Shown here: positions 31,250-32,640 of the stretch, one piece after another | Layout: every line of letters starts with the position of its first letter | Position numbering within the stretch: position 1 is the first letter of the stretch | Source of the DNA: an uncultured Tessaracoccus sp. | GTDB lineage: Bacteria; Actinomycetota; Actinomycetes; Propionibacteriales; Propionibacteriaceae | Length of the DNA stretch: 32,640 nucleotides | NCBI RefSeq assembly: GCF_947255005.1 | Contig: NZ_CAMYFI010000026.1 | Location: 1-32,640, forward strand | Direction: 5' to 3' | The notes under the pieces: generated by a model | What the model was told of the DNA's origin: nothing | What the model saw: the letters and a program-made list of their open reading frames with translations, nothing else | Database searches by the model: none | Program-made: the position numbers and the translations under genes

Positions 31250-31855
31250 ATGCAACTACTTCGCCGACTTGGTTCATTCATCAACTGGCATCGCCGCGTG
31301 GTCGCCGCGCTGTGCGCAGCGGCCGTCGTCGCGGGCATCGTCTCCATCGCCAGCGCACCGCCGTCCGATGGAGAGCCCGTCGTGGCGCTCGCTACCGACG
31401 TGCCCGCCGGTGAGGCGCTCTCGGCGGAGCACCTCACGACGGTGCGCGTCCCCACTTCACTCCTCACTGAGAAGATGCTGCGCTCGCCCGACGAGGCCGT
31501 CAGCGCACACACCGCCGTCGCGCTGGAAGCAGGCCAGGTGCTCACGAAGGGTCTGCTACTCCGGGGCGGGGGCGTGCAAAAGGGGCATGCGCTGGTACCG
31601 GTGTCGGTACCAGATCAAGACCTGCGCAACCTACTCGTGCCAGGCACCACCGTGGAGCTGGTGGTGGCGCTTGGCGAGCAGCCCGAAGTTTTGGGCCGGG
31701 CGCGCGTCGCCGCCCAACCCAGCGCACCCACCTCGACGATCGGGGCGACGAAGGGTTCGAGCATGGTGCTCATGGAAGTGACGGCTGAGCTGGCGCCGTC
31801 GGTGGCCACGCTCGGGCAGAGCGGGCAGCTCGCGGTGGTGATCGGAGGCCTATAG
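31250..31855 (+). CDS. SAF-domain protein (CpaB/RcpC-like)
   Basis: A 201-residue protein with a short basic N-terminus (MQLLRRLGSFINWHRR), one membrane helix (about 17-35, VVAALCAAAVVAGIVSIAS) and an extracytoplasmic SAF domain (VVALATDVPAGEALSAEHLTTVRVPTSLL, TAVALEAGQVLTKGLLL). Relatives include CpaB of Flp pilus assembly, but no pilus genes are near. The gene belongs to the conserved fmdB-SAF-mscL block. The ATG at 31250 is used. The upstream open frame lies in REP repeats. AATAGT is placed 6 nt before the ATG, so this may also be leaderless, although AAAGG just before the ATG is ambiguous. Confidence 0.8.
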   Translation: MQLLRRLGSFINWHRRVVAALCAAAVVAGIVSIASAPPSDGEPVVALATDVPAGEALSAEHLTTVRVPTSLLTEKMLRSPDEAVSAHTAVALEAGQVLTKGLLLRGGGVQKGHALVPVSVPDQDLRNLLVPGTTVELVVALGEQPEVLGRARVAAQPSAPTSTIGATKGSSMVLMEVTAELAPSVATLGQSGQLAVVIGGL

Positions 31856-31866
31856 CACAAGCGCAT

Positions 31867-31901
31867 TTGAGTTTCCTAGGAGGGATCAACTATCGTAGTT
31901 G
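31867..31901 (+). promoter_or_regulatory. mscL promoter with palindrome over the -10
   Basis: TTGAGT (31867-31872), 18-nt spacer, TATCGT (31891-31896). The -10 is centred in the palindrome CAACTATCGTAGTTG (31887-31901). A leader of about 95 nt follows. Confidence 0.5.
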
Positions 31902-31998
31902 CGCTAGTGGGGCGCGTGCCCACTCCAACGTCGCCTCCAGGTGATTGCGCGCGCCCTGAATCATTCCCGCCAACAGGCGGCATACAGAAAGCGTGACA

Positions 31999-32367
31999 AT
32001 GCAGGGATTCAAGGAATTCATCATGCGCGGCAACCTCGTTGAGCTTGCTGTGGCCTTCATCATGGGTGGTGCCTTCGCCACTGTCGTCGAGTCGTTCACC
32101 GCGGTCCTCATGGACGTGCTCGGTAAGCTGGGTGGCACCCCCAATTTCTCGAGCTTCGCCCCCGGCGGTATCAGCGTCGGTGTGTTCCTGACTGCGCTCG
32201 TGTCCTTCCTCATCCTCGCCTTCGTCGTGTACTTCGGCATCGTGAAGCCGTACAACTTCGCCCGCAAGCGTTTCGAGAAGGACGTCGTCGAAGAGGAAGC
32301 TGAGCCCACCGCCGAAGAGGCGCTGCTCGGCGAGATCCGCGACCTCCTCAAGGCCCAGCGCGCCTGA
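31999..32367 (+). CDS. mscL: Large-conductance mechanosensitive channel MscL
   Basis: A 122-residue channel protein, start MQGFKEFIMRGNLVELAVAFIMGGAFATVVESF, followed by the periplasmic loop (GGTPNFSSFAPGG) and second helix (VGVFLTALVSFLILAFVVYFGIVKPYN), then a charged C-terminal helix bundle (EEEAEPTAEEALLGEIRDLLKAQ). It opens under membrane tension to release solutes on osmotic downshock. The ATG at 31999 fits the family start. An in-frame GTG 6 nt upstream is possible. A terminator follows. Confidence 0.95.
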   Translation: MQGFKEFIMRGNLVELAVAFIMGGAFATVVESFTAVLMDVLGKLGGTPNFSSFAPGGISVGVFLTALVSFLILAFVVYFGIVKPYNFARKRFEKDVVEEEAEPTAEEALLGEIRDLLKAQRA

Positions 32368-32385
32368 GCGTCGATCGGCTGCATC

Positions 32386-32421
32386 GAGGCGCTACCCCAC
32401 CGGGGTGGCGCCTCGTTTGTG
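32386..32421 (+). terminator. mscL terminator
   Basis: A 13-bp stem (32386-32398 with 32402-32414, one G-T pair), ACC loop, followed by GTTTGTG. It starts 19 bp after the mscL stop and faces the 3' end of the leftward partial gene. Confidence 0.8.
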
Positions 32422-32425
32422 TTTG

Positions 32426-32591
32426 TCAGCCCCAGTGCGGTGGGCGGTCGGCCGCCAGACGCCGCTCATCGGCGTTCCAGGGGCGCTGAGCGGTCGCCGT
32501 CGGCTGTAATCCGGTGAGGCCCAGGCACTCTCGAAGGTGCATGAGCTTGGCGTGGAAGGCAGCGAACCCAACATGCGCCACGACATCCATG
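32426..32591 (-). CDS. 3' end of an unidentified gene, cut by the contig edge
   Basis: About 55 residues, MDVVAHVGFAAFHAKLMHL and onward to the end RPPHWG, with protein-like composition and the codon bias of its neighbours. I do not recognise the family. The frame continues past 32591, but everything beyond is adapter, so residues encoded there (including MCIRDS) are artefactual and the true start is missing. Confidence 0.5.
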
Positions 32592-32640
32592 CTGTCTCTT
32601 ATACACATCTGACGCTGCCGACGATTCGCCACCGGTGTAG
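32592..32640. other. Illumina Nextera adapter read-through (not genomic)
   Basis: CTGTCTCTTATACACATCT (32592-32610) is the Tn5 mosaic-end complement. GACGCTGCCGACGA (32611-32624) completes the i5-side Nextera adapter. Ten bases (32625-32634) fit an index, and GTGTAG (32635-32640) matches the start of the P5 segment. Confidence 0.97.

Noticed and set aside
32592..32632. N-terminus of the last minus-strand reading frame (contains MCIRDS)
   Set aside because: These residues are the translation of the Nextera adapter, not protein.

Overview
The window looks like a high-GC Gram-positive genome (Actinomycetota), most likely Propionibacteriales-like, although the sequence does not fix the genus. 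The reasons are: actinobacterial gene neighbourhoods (mscL, SAF-domain protein, FmdB, 5-formyl-THF cyclo-ligase, gephyrin-like Glp and its partner GlpR/SepX, the order known around Rv0985c-Rv0996 of Mycobacterium tuberculosis); a DtxR/IdeR-type iron box; a GntR-type inositol regulator with Corynebacterium-like binding motifs; and many genes whose start codon lies 6-7 nt after a -10 box (leaderless mRNAs). The last 49 bases are not genomic. They are an Illumina Nextera adapter with index, so the window ends at a contig edge.

Layout. 1-1700: two type II toxin-antitoxin modules (Phd/VapC-type and RHH VapB/VapC). The second is bracketed by two copies of a 79-nt palindromic element. 1690-3738: an orphan FetB-like ABC permease, a two-helix small membrane protein behind a structured leader, and a TSUP/TauE-type exporter. 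3777-6691: a zinc alcohol dehydrogenase and an inositol/sugar MFS transporter. 6822-12027: a leftward set of five genes, two Gfo/Idh/MocA dehydrogenases and three xylose-isomerase-like TIM-barrel proteins (one frameshifted), with a LacI-type regulator upstream at 12151-13119. 13246-15242: divergent iolG and iolE. 15372-16274: an AbiEi/DUF559-type gene between two near-identical terminator hairpins. 16340-21635: leftward iolC-iolB-iolD-iolA(mmsA). 21791-23728: the GntR regulator (IolR-like) and a transaldolase-family enzyme. 23862-27574: a DtxR-box controlled metal ABC transporter (binding protein, ATPase, two permeases). 27671-32367: the conserved Glp/GlpR-fthC-fmdB-SAF-mscL block, interrupted by a 600-bp island of REP-like palindromes. 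32426-32591: the 3' end of an unidentified leftward gene.

How it works together. The transporter brings in myo-inositol or related polyols; IolG oxidises; IolE dehydrates; IolD opens the ring; IolB isomerises; IolC phosphorylates; an aldolase splits the product; IolA(MmsA) converts malonate semialdehyde to acetyl-CoA. No iolJ-type aldolase is present in the window, and the transaldolase-family gene is a candidate stand-in. Three sites matching KGWCHTRACA (the IolR motif of C. glutamicum as I recall it) overlap the -35 regions of iolC, of the alcohol dehydrogenase and of the five-gene Gfo/Idh-TIM set. This ties the set to the inositol regulon, with a LacI-type operator as a second input. The surplus dehydrogenases and TIM-barrel enzymes suggest that inositol isomers or keto-sugar/glycoside derivatives are also used.
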